From contig NZ_BAWW01000008.1 of assembly GCF_000875975.1 (NCBI RefSeq), forward strand, positions 1 through 64,000: a DNA stretch of 64,000 bases. The letters run 5' to 3'. Shown piece after piece: positions 19,801 to 28,025 of this stretch. The notes under the pieces are model-generated. The model was not told the DNA's origin and did not search any database. It saw only the letters and a program-made list of their open reading frames with translations. Numbering within the stretch: position 1 is the stretch's first letter; each line of letters starts with the position of its first letter. This DNA comes from Parachlamydia acanthamoebae (lineage in GTDB: Bacteria > Chlamydiota > Chlamydiia > Chlamydiales > Parachlamydiaceae). Both the position numbers and the translations under genes were made by a program.

Positions 19801-21247
19801 GCGGATTTTTAACACCGAGAGCCAGCAAGGCAAAGCACTGATGAATTTGCATCACATCAAGAAAAGAAATTCCCAATCGTACACCCTCATCAATCAAAGA
19901 AAAGGCCGAAAAAGAATCTTGGTGACAAGGATGGGAAAGAATGCTTTTATAAAAGGTATTTAAAGTTTTTCCGGAAACGTGTTCGCTAAGACACAGACAA
20001 GCATTACTAGCCATTGCAATGGCCATTTTCTCATCCCCTGGACAATGGTTTTTCAAATAATGTGAAATTTGAAGGGCATTTGTAAGTGTGATCTCTTCTG
20101 TTTTTCCCTTGATAAACCGATCGACAATTTGCCACGATAAACTTTTTCTCCCTTTCGCATCTTGTTGTGAATATTTGACACCGAAACCGTAATCTCGCCT
20201 TCCCATCGAAATCAGGGAAATGAGTTTGGAAAAGCTGTGTTTATTCAATTTTTCTAAATCGTGAATGTGCAAAATTTTTGTATAAAAATCAAAAAGTCCT
20301 TGTAAACCATCATCTGAAATCGTTTCACCATTTCGGATATAATGACCTCCACTCGGACAAATGAATCGGCTTTGTTTAAGCTTTTTGATTACTCCATCTC
20401 TTAAAAAATGATTAAGCGATATTTTTAATTCAGATTCTAAAAAACAGGCATCTGGAATAAGAACAAACGACAGATCACAATCAACTTCCTTTGAAATCCC
20501 GGAATTTGAAACATCGTATTTGTTCACCCAAGAAATTAATGAAAATTGGGAGTCGACAACATGAAAATGCTTTAAGCTCCTGCTTTGAACCCACTCTTTA
20601 TACCGGGCATCTTTCACTTGAGTTTGTAGAAAGTTTACAACTTCTCTAGTAGATGCTTTTAAAATATTTTTGTTTTTCTGGTTTATAAAAATAAATTGAT
20701 AGTCATCATCACAGTCTTTCTTTTGAAGTTCAGATAGTGTGTCTTCATCCAAATTTATTAATGGGTCTTTTGTAAAAAGTCTTAAGATTTTTACAAAGTA
20801 AGCTTCTCCAAGTATCTTCTTTTTTACCCCGCTTCCTATATAGGAAATCTGGATTTCATGAGCTTCTAAGTTTTGAACAATGTGACCAAACAGTGTAGTC
20901 ATAGTAAATTTTTTAAAATCTAGCCCACGCACTTGTATTTGACAATTCAGCTGATCAAAAAGAGCTTTTAGTTCATTCGTTTCAAGAACCAAATCTGCGT
21001 AATTAAAATCTGTATGATATGCATAAGTAACCCATCCATACATGTCAATTCTACCCAAGCTTTTAAAAATCGCGATCATTTGATCGGCCGGAAGTTCGCA
21101 AGGTTCAAAATCGTGATAATGATCTTTAGGAACAACGGTAGATTCCTGATGACTGTCGGGAATATTTGAGTATTCATGTACAGGCGGTATTTTGGTAAAT
21201 TGAGCAGCATCAAAAAGAGCTTGCACAGCTGGAATGAAAGGATTCAT
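13841..21247 (-). CDS. Giant hypothetical protein (2468 residues), probable alpha-solenoid
   Basis: No family recognised. This single uninterrupted frame of 7.4 kb is by far the longest gene in the window. The protein has no signal peptide and no convincing membrane helix. It is rich in Leu, Lys, Phe and Ile and consists of repeating amphipathic helices about 15-20 residues long, as in HEAT-, TPR- or ARM-type solenoids, though no unit is regular enough for me to name. Residues about 1-330 look different and more mixed (FEPCELPADQMIAIFKSLGR; GRIDMYGWVTYAYHTDFNY). ATG 21247 has no clear ribosome site. The intact length argues for selection. It could be a scaffold or a secreted host-interaction protein; both are inference. 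Confidence 0.75.
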   Translation of the reverse strand: MNPFIPAVQALFDAAQFTKIPPVHEYSNIPDSHQESTVVPKDHYHDFEPCELPADQMIAIFKSLGRIDMYGWVTYAYHTDFNYADLVLETNELKALFDQLNCQIQVRGLDFKKFTMTTLFGHIVQNLEAHEIQISYIGSGVKKKILGEAYFVKILRLFTKDPLINLDEDTLSELQKKDCDDDYQFIFINQKNKNILKASTREVVNFLQTQVKDARYKEWVQSRSLKHFHVVDSQFSLISWVNKYDVSNSGISKEVDCDLSFVLIPDACFLESELKISLNHFLRDGVIKKLKQSRFICPSGGHYIRNGETISDDGLQGLFDFYTKILHIHDLEKLNKHSFSKLISLISMGRRDYGFGVKYSQQDAKGRKSLSWQIVDRFIKGKTEEITLTNALQISHYLKNHCPGDEKMAIAMASNACLCLSEHVSGKTLNTFYKSILSHPCHQDSFSAFSLIDEGVRLGISFLDVMQIHQCFALLALGVKNPQFQNPMMKVFLTKYEGIPAIKIQEGIKSIFVRFDPIKGYKICLELLSKEEKIDRYLENVFRVYLPKNYFVPSQGSQLSSYVKHMEILLIPLLDEICKQASAKSAFEMILNYNLLAACQTCNPTAADLQTLIKWFPTVHQLSHEEGKQFLEFQLENILAYSAIEPWANLSTKLFGNLHAQENYFSAWIETLASIGDQRPKRLAVDVWNLDRSKINSMHLTRLLMPSNIHLALEVFRDVHLSTWKEVDNCLKLFLEMSLILKEHSPQMIYDFLKSAEPLFENEKLLTCLPPLRKSFDDILIFFINILFNSGYKVYVHSLLCLLTKKKILNASENNLWGSLLRELITHAEIEESLALWDKGKTFQIWQLEDRLCFAEYLLKAESSVSEEEKKRSIDYGTKILNKACKLPQSDLTFEHIKRLVLAIITDDRGVVVAKQVSESYSSYLNHKELLSIQLNAIMEDINASQYLGSAEGILKVLPLMRKDKQAGKHVLEFFFSKVLASHSFFQKGGLLDAICKILASVDFNDLLQKETNKKNVWIFNCLQKTAMSRTPNHFAEMLKAFFDEVLEEDTICKYPIEVEYCIKMLLSCKLKDKSLEPIFKVFNIQLIVFSLSLEEKQTFFDLVQLLGSYESFREIGSQKKAYLEKEALTLLKIPCLAREEVLGFHHLWKEIVANHSKIVLDFDVVERLISHLLQYSQKAFAVHWIIYLARRSLSHSQMKIVCEWSRSLLWSNDKYFHDIFNCFYDVGCKDENGNFIWKLLIDECLEKNQFQLVFDIISRKENIIQQIGRGVEELLKHLMHMPAPIQHAQLTAYVLLISQTEVKNPLYWQDLIKKIALCESPNINGQFVSLFKKKVLYENILKEFPVEKWSCLNDCMPLILKDKDFSPEEWLKDTGLTSFFDGSLEIVKSEFYGRFLKLISEKDEVVSHDKSSFPNFPPESIEELINHGEQHMFIQGCQALQRRFLGEATTADEGNLILALDRSSSIENFKVHKVIVEIGKALDAYLKQPKATLIYDVMETCFKHNHQKIKSKLINLEIQFFSLYRKDVYHFLLNCIKMNSFIPFLKYFFRSPVLEKFLSRAQINELNCNLILGQLKNNPCKTSLHFLYDNFSKFNNAFLKRNALKAFARILFDKDSFISKEKQFWRYLDAFFILWIRQSEKHEKYLHKWEKLPNHLKSEKIFLSLLNSDEQLLKKHLQEPIPRVSDPLIFERIFDFADILFSDSTLMKTNLEKNYILILAVLKPIFNGLVRMGSIGYPSEKETKYFDMMNALTSQYIYLNEFLGGKIDLATMFKVEETAPIAQQSYVMFHFYSCYEWPQGLSLANSKKIEIIRDIFRVLAKASDSRHHKKALDLFIHLRTFYLNDLFEEYFLNFQLLFNKMFGAQLQELVKHFVKDLKACMQNSKYPYSMKANLVENTVFLLVSRSNTHVKGIKLFGKYADILKPQGLLKMQSYFNQLENPSENKKELNILDKKTLCITFLYHALDWPKASLFELSEIEKTEVMKETILLKIKKSDFQGSLRLLINLCKTLSKGSGQNLLDCLALLLNAVKRNEDMDLFINVPEAFYKINQKISIDAFEMIFKYFEKNQFLTKSEMLLKKALGAKVFTGNYSFFYEKMRIFGERVLIDFTANKSPNFVGAFFPLLFIETIHNRGNDFTPDEEILRLVEINYWQKTIGKAFSPESEMIAERKFIEVTNEIEKIKGLVGSPDFERAISLIEYQLLENLVSLAEGGNDKSFRISLASLDYVQEMIALIPLKERNMHGYKLLLNCYEILWKKWESYSSFTQDYQGTKVKFFNAMKSTLIESELYFKKCFQTDSGKSYFAKICLGISYAFLNEGDKLDVSQLNANVDVFYSDFMKLIIDVSGGRRAAHTDREKIPEICVFENHMLEFYDLLDRFLRNFSRITILPGYEIAVLKYFLTFIVKSMAFRKTTEEKLRCHELIKNWLNIFKDRNKLQEGKNLLQNELGVEVILKKGQVKEIKERCA

Positions 21248-21584
21248 AGAAATAGTTAAAATAAAGTTGATTAAAAGTGCTTAATTAAGTTGTTAAATGA
21301 GAAAAATTGTATAATCATGCTTTGGCATATTTTTTCAAAAAAATAACAACAAACACAAAAAACATCAATGCTAATAAACTAATCTTAACACGCATTACAC
21401 ACACAAATATTTTTATAAATTAAAGCGTGACACTTTTTGCTGATCTCAATGTTTACTAAGTCATAAAAATAATTTCCTTTATTTACCGAGATATTAGGAG
21501 ATAGCCAGATCTTTTAATTTTGCTTGCGTCCTCAATTCATCTCTGCTATGCTACAATCTTTTTAATTTAATTAATTTTAGTTTA
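21248..21584. other. Divergent intergenic region, AT-rich
   Basis: This 337-base gap separates the divergent giant gene and mtaB. No open frame of note is present. Its mtaB-side end contains the promoter listed at 21524-21552; the rest is AT-rich and should hold the giant gene's promoter, which I cannot place. Confidence 0.5.
21524..21552 (+). promoter_or_regulatory. Sigma-70-type promoter for mtaB operon
   Basis: TTGCGT and TATGCT with a 17-base spacer, 33 bases upstream of the mtaB ATG. Found by eye. Confidence 0.5.
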
Positions 21585-22877
21585 ATGAACGAATCCTCTC
21601 TTCCCCAAAAAACATTTAAGATCGCAACTTTAGGTTGCCGAACGAATCAATATGAATCGCAAGCCTATCAAGATCAATTAATTGCGCTAGGATATCGCCC
21701 CGCAAGAGAAGACGAAGAAGCAGATGTCTGCATCGTCAATACATGCACAGTAACTGAAACAGCTGATTTACAAAGCAAACATGATGTCCGACAATTGTCG
21801 AAAGAGAATCCACAAGCAAAAATTGTAGTGACCGGCTGTGCAGCTGAGCAAAATGCTCAAATCTTTGCCTCTATTAAAGGTGTTGAACACGTCGTTCTTA
21901 ACAAAGAGAAAGATCAGCTCGTTCAAACCCTCTTTCCCGAGGAAGATGTTCCTGAATTTTCAATCAAAAATTTTGATGCCCACACAAGAGCCTTCGTGAA
22001 AGTTCAAGATGGCTGCAATGAATTCTGCACTTATTGCATTATCCCTTACGTGAGAGGGCGCTCTCGTTCTCGTACCATTCCTGAAATTATCGATGAAGTC
22101 AAGGACCTCATTTCCAATGGGTTTAAAGAGATTGTTTTAACAGGAATTAATATTGGCGATTTTGATGGAAACCCAGCCGAAGGAATGCCTCCTCATCGCT
22201 TAGTTGATCTTGTCAGAGCCGTCGATCAAGTTCCTGGCCTAAAACGCTTGCGTATCTCCTCAATTGACCCCGACGAAATTGATGATGAACTGGCAGATGC
22301 TGTTTTAAACGGAGCTAAAACATGTCATTCTATGCATATTGTTCTGCAATCAGGTTCTAATGTTGTTTTAAAGCGTATGAATCGCAAATACACACGACAA
22401 ATCTTTTTAAATACGATTGATCGCCTTCGTCAAGCAAACCCCAACTTTACTTTTACAACGGATATCATTGTCGGCTTTCCGGGTGAGACTGAAACAGATT
22501 TTGCAGAAACTATGGAAATCATGCAGGAAGTGCAATTTGCTAAAGTACACATGTTTCCCTATAGCGAACGTAAACGCACACGTGCAGCCCTTATGCCTAA
22601 TAAAGTTCCTCCAGATGTCATTAAAAAACGTAAACAGGAACTGTTGCGTTCTGCTGAACATCAAGCTTACTTATTACGAGAACGTTTCGTTGGTCAAAGA
22701 ATGACTGTTCTAACTGAATCTGGCCACATTTCTCGTCCCGGCGAAATATCTGGCCACACCGAAAACTTTTTGAATGTTTGGATCACAGGGGATTTTCAAT
22801 CAAATGAGCTTATCGAAGTTGATTTAGTTGAAAACACACCACAAGGCCTTATTGGAAAATTTGTACGCAAAGTCTAA
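21585..22877 (+). CDS. mtaB: tRNA t6A37 methylthiotransferase MtaB
   Basis: MtaB-type radical SAM enzymes add a methylthio group to N6-threonylcarbamoyladenosine at position 37 of tRNAs. The N-terminal domain shows ATLGCRTNQYES, CIVNTCTVTETAD and VVTGCAAEQ, whose three Cys bind the auxiliary iron-sulfur cluster. The radical SAM cluster motif is CNEFCTYCIIPYVRGRSRSR. A C-terminal TRAM domain (FVGQRMTVL to the end) completes the 430 residues. GCRTNQYES is typical of MtaB/YqeV rather than MiaB or RimO. The start has no Shine-Dalgarno sequence, only AT-rich leader. The next gene begins four bases after the stop, so they form an operon. Confidence 0.9.
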   Translation: MNESSLPQKTFKIATLGCRTNQYESQAYQDQLIALGYRPAREDEEADVCIVNTCTVTETADLQSKHDVRQLSKENPQAKIVVTGCAAEQNAQIFASIKGVEHVVLNKEKDQLVQTLFPEEDVPEFSIKNFDAHTRAFVKVQDGCNEFCTYCIIPYVRGRSRSRTIPEIIDEVKDLISNGFKEIVLTGINIGDFDGNPAEGMPPHRLVDLVRAVDQVPGLKRLRISSIDPDEIDDELADAVLNGAKTCHSMHIVLQSGSNVVLKRMNRKYTRQIFLNTIDRLRQANPNFTFTTDIIVGFPGETETDFAETMEIMQEVQFAKVHMFPYSERKRTRAALMPNKVPPDVIKKRKQELLRSAEHQAYLLRERFVGQRMTVLTESGHISRPGEISGHTENFLNVWITGDFQSNELIEVDLVENTPQGLIGKFVRKV

Positions 22878-22881
22878 TCAC

Positions 22882-23949
22882 ATGAAAATTTCTATTGCTG
22901 AACGTTTACGCCCTTTTTCACACCTTCCTGGCACCTATTGCCTACTTCCTCGCACCTCCTTGCGATTTCATATTTTTCCAACTTGCATACAAATTGATTC
23001 TCTCGCAAGTGCTTCCCCCCAATCGATCGGGCATGTAAATTTACATTTAACAGGTCCTGTGGAAGATTTTACAGTTCAGCAAGATTTGGAAAAGGGAGAA
23101 ATAAAAGTTTGGGGACACGCCATCGAAGGGTACTTTGAATATCATATCTTTATTGAGAATGATTCGATTCAAATCATTCAGACAAGAGGCTTTGAATTAA
23201 AATTTTCCCCTTCATTTGATTGCCAATCGGAAACAAATAAGATCACATTCAATTGCCCAGATCAAGTTAATCAGGCTTCTTCTTTAGAAAGACTCTCACT
23301 TGGCAATCATAAAGCACAGGACTGGGATTTGGTTAAAAGACGGGCAAATTTTACTGAAATTTTTCCCCATTGGTTTCGACTCGCTTCTTTACTTCCTTCA
23401 CTGAATCTAAACGAAGACCAAACCCCTTCTTTATTGCTGAATTGCGAAAATGCGGTTCATCAACATCCCCCTGAAAAAATTCTGGAAGCATTTTACCCTC
23501 TTTTTGCTGCCGGATTGGAAGGCATTCTCTCTCCCCGTTCGATCGATTCTGAACACCAAGGGTTTAAGCTGCCGCCCGTTTCTGCCAACATTTCTCCCCT
23601 TCAGATTTTGACCAAGGGAGCTCAGTTCATTCGCTCTCTTTTTTTAAAGGTTGAACAAAACACCCTTTCTTTACTGCCCGCCCTACCCCCGGAGTTTCAC
23701 AGTGGAAGAGCTGTTCAGTGGCACTGTGAAGGGATCGGCGAGCTTCATTTTGAATGGAGTAAAAAAACTTTACGTCGTGTGATCTTACATGCTAACGCAA
23801 CACAAACACTGCACTTTTCATTGCAGAGCGAATTAAAAAGAATGCGATTGCGCACTTTTCATGCTGAAAAAGGAACCTTCATTTCCTGCCACGCTCCTCT
23901 TGATGTCCAGCAAGATCAACTTTATCTCTTTGATAATTTTCAGAGATAA
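22882..23949 (+). CDS. Conserved hypothetical, GH95-like C-terminal end, linked to glgB
   Basis: Not firmly assigned; 355 residues, no signal peptide. The protein looks beta-rich at the N-terminus (residues about 20-130) and has a central helical segment around NFTEIFPHWFRLASLLPSL. Near the C-terminus, TLSLLPALPPEFHSGRAVQW and then HFEWSKKTLRRVILH closely recall the tail of GH95/GH65-type glycoside hydrolases, where LLPALP, a Gly turn and a beta-sandwich follow the catalytic barrel. The barrel itself seems shortened. ATG 22882 lies four bases after the mtaB stop; a longer frame would overlap mtaB. Position before glgB suggests a link to glycogen or another glucan (inference). Confidence 0.65.
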   Translation: MKISIAERLRPFSHLPGTYCLLPRTSLRFHIFPTCIQIDSLASASPQSIGHVNLHLTGPVEDFTVQQDLEKGEIKVWGHAIEGYFEYHIFIENDSIQIIQTRGFELKFSPSFDCQSETNKITFNCPDQVNQASSLERLSLGNHKAQDWDLVKRRANFTEIFPHWFRLASLLPSLNLNEDQTPSLLLNCENAVHQHPPEKILEAFYPLFAAGLEGILSPRSIDSEHQGFKLPPVSANISPLQILTKGAQFIRSLFLKVEQNTLSLLPALPPEFHSGRAVQWHCEGIGELHFEWSKKTLRRVILHANATQTLHFSLQSELKRMRLRTFHAEKGTFISCHAPLDVQQDQLYLFDNFQR

Positions 23950-23986
23950 GCTAATCTGCGACTTAAGCTAAGCAAATGGAAAAAGT

Positions 23987-26155
23987 ATGGAAACGCACAC
24001 ATCTCCCCTTACCCACACTCAATTTGATTCATTACTTGCTGGAGAAGCCTTTGATCCCCACCAATTTTTAGGACTACACCAAGCTTCAGAGGATCAACAA
24101 GTCATTCGATTGTGGAGACCAGGTGCAAAGGAAATCCATTTAAAAATTCAAGATCAAATCATTCCAGCCGTACAGATCCACCAAGCTGGTCTTTTTGAAT
24201 TAAAAGTGCCAAATACACTCCAACAAACAGATTATGAAGTCTTTCACCAAAATGGATTAAGCGGCAGCGATCCCTACACTTTTGCACCAACCATTGGCGA
24301 AGTGGATCAATACCTTTTTAGCAAAGGAGTTCACTATAAACTCTACCAAATTATGGGCGCTCGTTTGGCCGAGCATCAAGGACATAAAGGTACCAAATTT
24401 GCGGTGTGGGCACCATCTGCCCGCTCTGTATCTGTTGTAGGAGACTTTAATCATTGGGATGGTCGAACCAATCCGATGCGCGTTTTGGGTCAATCAGGAA
24501 TTTGGGAGATTTTTATCCCTGGAATTGGAGAAGGAGAAAAGTATAAATTCGAAATACGTACTCAATCCGGAGAGCTGAAAATTAAAGCGGATCCTTTTGC
24601 TTTTAGGAGTGAGTTACGTCCCGCAACAGCCTCTATGGTTACCGATGTGGATCGCTTTCAATGGGAAGATCAACAATGGATGGAACAACGCATTCTGAAA
24701 AGAAATGATCCAAAACCCCTCAATGTGTATGAAGTCCATTTGGGATCATGGAAAACAAAAAATGGCTATTTTCTCAATTATCGAGAATTAGCTGTTGAAC
24801 TCGCGCGTTATTGCCAAGAAATGGGTTATACGCATGTCGAACTTTTGCCCATTCAAGAACACCCCTTAGATGAATCCTGGGGATATCAAGTCTCCGGCTT
24901 TTATGCTGTGACAAGCCGTTTTGGAACACCAGAAGACTTTCAATGGTTTGTCAATCATCTCCACATGCATCAAATCGGTGTCATTCTCGATTGGGTCCCA
25001 GGCCATTTTCCAACCGATGATTTTTCTCTGGGAAATTTTGATGGCACCTCTCTCTATGAGCATGCCGATCCTCGACAAGGCTTTCATCCCCACTGGCACA
25101 CCCACATATTCAATTTTGGCCGACATGAAGTATCTAATTTCTTAATTGCTAATGCCCTATTTTGGTTCGACAAAATGCACGTTGATGGACTACGCGTTGA
25201 TGCCGTGGCCTCCATGCTTTATTTAGATTATGGACGCGAACCGCAACAATGGATTCCAAACCAATACGGTGGAAAAGAAAATCTCGACGCCATCGAATTT
25301 CTCAAACACTTAAATTCTATTGTTCATAAATTTTTCCCTGGTGTTTATACCATCGCTGAAGAATCCACCGCTTTCCCTGCAGTCACCTATCCCGTTGAAC
25401 AAAATGGACTCGGCTTTGATTTCAAGTGGAATATGGGATGGATGAATGATACTCTTCGCTACTTTTCTAAAGACATGCTTTTCAGAAGTCACCATCACCA
25501 TGACCTCACTTTTGGGCTTTTATACGCGTTCACTGAAAAATTTGTTTTGGTTTTATCTCATGATGAAGTGGTACATGGAAAAAATAGCCTGCTGGGGAAA
25601 ATGCCCGGCGATCTTTGGCAAAAATTTGCCAATTTACGTCTATTATTCAGTTATACCATGTGTCAACCCGGCAAAAAGTTATTTTTCATGGGTGCCGAAA
25701 TCGGTCAATGGAACGAATGGTCTTGCAAAAAGGAAGTCGAATGGGATCTCCTTCGGTACCCTTCTCATCAAGGAATCCAAACAATGGTAAAAGAGCTCAA
25801 CCACTTTTATCTTTCTTCGCGAGAATTATGGGAAAAAGATCTCGACCATACCGGCTTTGAATGGGTCGACTTTAATGATACGAAAAATAGCGTGATTTGT
25901 TATTTGCGTAAAAGTAGCCAAGGCGCGCTGCTGTGCATACATAATTTTACACCGGCCTATCATTCCGATTACTTTATCCACCTACAAAACATCAGCTGGA
26001 TAACAGAATGCTTTAATACAGATCATGAAAAATATGGGGGATCGGGAAAGCATAATCTCAATCCACATATTCACGTTGACTCACACGGAAAAAAAGTTGG
26101 AGTTAGTATTCAGCTTGCTCCCTTGGCAACCATGATTTTTCAAATTGGATTTTAG
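23987..26155 (+). CDS. glgB: 1,4-alpha-glucan branching enzyme
   Basis: GlgB makes alpha-1,6 branches in glycogen. The 722 residues include two N-terminal beta domains (the second a CBM48 with KFAVWAPSARSVSVVGDFNHW) and a GH13 barrel. Catalytic motifs are present: GVILDWVPGHFPTD, DGLRVDAVASMLY with the Asp nucleophile, YTIAEESTAFP with the Glu acid/base, and LSHDEVVHGK with the transition-state Asp. Length is typical of long bacterial GlgB. GGAAAAAGT precedes ATG 23987. It closes the mtaB-unknown-glgB set. Glycogen metabolism is a known trait of chlamydiae; other glg genes are not in this window. Confidence 0.97.
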   Translation: METHTSPLTHTQFDSLLAGEAFDPHQFLGLHQASEDQQVIRLWRPGAKEIHLKIQDQIIPAVQIHQAGLFELKVPNTLQQTDYEVFHQNGLSGSDPYTFAPTIGEVDQYLFSKGVHYKLYQIMGARLAEHQGHKGTKFAVWAPSARSVSVVGDFNHWDGRTNPMRVLGQSGIWEIFIPGIGEGEKYKFEIRTQSGELKIKADPFAFRSELRPATASMVTDVDRFQWEDQQWMEQRILKRNDPKPLNVYEVHLGSWKTKNGYFLNYRELAVELARYCQEMGYTHVELLPIQEHPLDESWGYQVSGFYAVTSRFGTPEDFQWFVNHLHMHQIGVILDWVPGHFPTDDFSLGNFDGTSLYEHADPRQGFHPHWHTHIFNFGRHEVSNFLIANALFWFDKMHVDGLRVDAVASMLYLDYGREPQQWIPNQYGGKENLDAIEFLKHLNSIVHKFFPGVYTIAEESTAFPAVTYPVEQNGLGFDFKWNMGWMNDTLRYFSKDMLFRSHHHHDLTFGLLYAFTEKFVLVLSHDEVVHGKNSLLGKMPGDLWQKFANLRLLFSYTMCQPGKKLFFMGAEIGQWNEWSCKKEVEWDLLRYPSHQGIQTMVKELNHFYLSSRELWEKDLDHTGFEWVDFNDTKNSVICYLRKSSQGALLCIHNFTPAYHSDYFIHLQNISWITECFNTDHEKYGGSGKHNLNPHIHVDSHGKKVGVSIQLAPLATMIFQIGF

Positions 26156-26348
26156 CTATCCTCTAGATAACCTCTGCTCAAATTCAGAAATTTAATTCAT
26201 CAATTAAACGATTGATTTAATTAATTTTTTAATAATAAAACACAAGAAATGTATTTAAAAAAATTAAAGAACCTTGTATGATTAGTTCTTGCATCTAAAT
26301 AAATCGTAATTCTCACAAGAAACTCGTTAATTAAACGGGTCAGTCCAG

Positions 26349-27965
26349 ATGTCCCTTGATCTCAAGAGGTTCAAACAGGAAGCGCAACTCCTTTTGCGAG
26401 GAGGAGATATTACGCCTCGTAAAAAACCACCTAAAAGGAAAAATGGTTACAAAATGAATGACACAACATCTTCAGAAACCCCTCAATCGACACTTCTTTT
26501 TACCGATTTTGGCCTCAATGATTCCTTGTTGAAAGCTATTGCAGAAGCTAAATTCACGCAACCTAGCCCAATTCAAGAAAAAGTTATCCCCATTATTCTC
26601 AATGGACAAGATGTCGTTGCTCAAGCGCAGACAGGAACAGGAAAAACAGCCGCTTTTGGCCTTCCTTCCCTAAATCGCTTAGACAAAGCAGCTGGCGTCG
26701 GTCTTCTCGTCATTACTCCTACACGTGAACTTGCAGTGCAAGTGAGTGATGAACTTTATCGCTTAGGCAAATATTGTGGCATCCGCACAATCGCTGTTTA
26801 TGGCGGACAATCTATCCAACGTCAAATTGATGGAATTGAACGGGGAGCTCAAGTCGTTGTAGCAACACCCGGAAGACTTTTAGATCTTCTTAAATCCAGA
26901 CGCTTAAGTCACTTTTCTCCTCCTATCGTCGTTCTTGACGAAGCTGACGAAATGTTGAATATGGGTTTCTTAGAAGACATTCAAGAAATCTTCACATTCT
27001 TGCCAAAAGAAAGACAAACACTTTTATTCTCCGCAACAATGCCACTTCCTATTCAGAAGTTAGCAAAGACATTCTTGCGTGAACCAGAGTTCATTAAAAT
27101 CACAAAAAAAGAGACAGCTAGCCAAAACATTCAGCAAATCTGCTATGTGATTCATGAATCAGAAAGAGATGATGCTCTCGTGCGTTTACTTGATGCGCAA
27201 GAAGAAGCTAAATCGATTATTTTCTGCAGAACTAAAAAAGATGTTGACCGCGTCTCTTCTTTCTTAACAAGCCGTGGTTATGGTGCAAGAGGATTGCATG
27301 GAGATATGGAACAACCTCAACGTCAGCGTGTTATTGATGGCTTTAGACAGAATGAGTTTCAAATATTGGCTGCCACAGACGTTGCTGCACGCGGTTTAAA
27401 CGTTTTAGACGTCACTCACGTATATAACTACCATCTTCCATACGAAACAGAAAGCTATGTTCACCGCATTGGCCGTACAGGACGTGCCGGAAATAAAGGG
27501 ATTGCAATTACACTTTTGAATCCTCGTGAAGTAAGCGGATTAAAACACATTTTCCGTGAACACGGTGGAAACATTGAGTATCAATCCATTCCAACTCTTC
27601 AAGACGTTAAACGCAAATTTGCAGAGAAGTTTTTGAAGAAAGTTCAACAACGTCATTTTGATCAAGAAGCACATGCCCTTTTGACAGAATTACAAAAAGA
27701 AATGTCTCTCGAAGAAATTAGCGTAAACCTTCTTTCATTGTTACTAGACTATAAAAAAGTCGAAGGTCCTGAGCATATTGGGATTCACCCCCAAGATATT
27801 GAAAGATCAGGTGGCTCTTCTCATCAAAAGAGAAAAAGAGGTGGATTTTCAAGAGATTCTAACAATCGATTCCGTGATAGAGGTCGTCGTCCCCCATCAC
27901 GCTCATCTGGATCCGGAGCTCCTTATCGCTCACGTGAAGGCAAAAAAGCGCCTCACTCTTCCTAA
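26349..27965 (+). CDS. deaD: DEAD-box ATP-dependent RNA helicase
   Basis: All DEAD-box motifs are present: Q motif FTQPSPIQ, motif I AQTGTGKTAA, Ia PTRELAVQV, Ib ATPGRLLDLL, II VLDEADEML, III LFSATMP, and VI YVHRIGRTGRAG. A basic Arg/Gly/Ser-rich C-terminal tail (about 50 residues, with RDRGRRPPSRSSG) fits RNA binding. Such proteins remodel RNA in ribosome assembly and cold adaptation; CsdA/DeaD is the closest type, so the symbol is by similarity. ATG 26349 gives 538 residues with a basic N-terminal extension; ATG 26454 gives a more standard N-terminus. Neither has a well-placed ribosome site. A strong terminator follows the stop. Confidence 0.88.
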   Translation: MSLDLKRFKQEAQLLLRGGDITPRKKPPKRKNGYKMNDTTSSETPQSTLLFTDFGLNDSLLKAIAEAKFTQPSPIQEKVIPIILNGQDVVAQAQTGTGKTAAFGLPSLNRLDKAAGVGLLVITPTRELAVQVSDELYRLGKYCGIRTIAVYGGQSIQRQIDGIERGAQVVVATPGRLLDLLKSRRLSHFSPPIVVLDEADEMLNMGFLEDIQEIFTFLPKERQTLLFSATMPLPIQKLAKTFLREPEFIKITKKETASQNIQQICYVIHESERDDALVRLLDAQEEAKSIIFCRTKKDVDRVSSFLTSRGYGARGLHGDMEQPQRQRVIDGFRQNEFQILAATDVAARGLNVLDVTHVYNYHLPYETESYVHRIGRTGRAGNKGIAITLLNPREVSGLKHIFREHGGNIEYQSIPTLQDVKRKFAEKFLKKVQQRHFDQEAHALLTELQKEMSLEEISVNLLSLLLDYKKVEGPEHIGIHPQDIERSGGSSHQKRKRGGFSRDSNNRFRDRGRRPPSRSSGSGAPYRSREGKKAPHSS

Positions 27966-27970
27966 TCAGA

Positions 27971-28005
27971 AAAAAGCCAGGCTGAAATCCTCAGCCTGGC
28001 TTTTT
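27971..28005. terminator. Bidirectional terminator
   Basis: GCCAGGCTGA and TCAGCCTGGC form a 10-bp stem around AATCC, flanked by AAAAA and TTTTT. It separates the converging helicase and outer-membrane barrel genes. Confidence 0.93.
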
Positions 28006-28025
28006 AATTGAATAATCCGTTTCTT

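Noticed and set aside
21248-21584. Riboswitch or small RNA in the gap before mtaB
   Set aside because: AT-rich without a conserved stem arrangement that I can recognise.
25446-25790. Second frame of 114 codons in glgB
   Set aside because: Same-strand overlap inside a gene with a full set of catalytic motifs; shadow frame.
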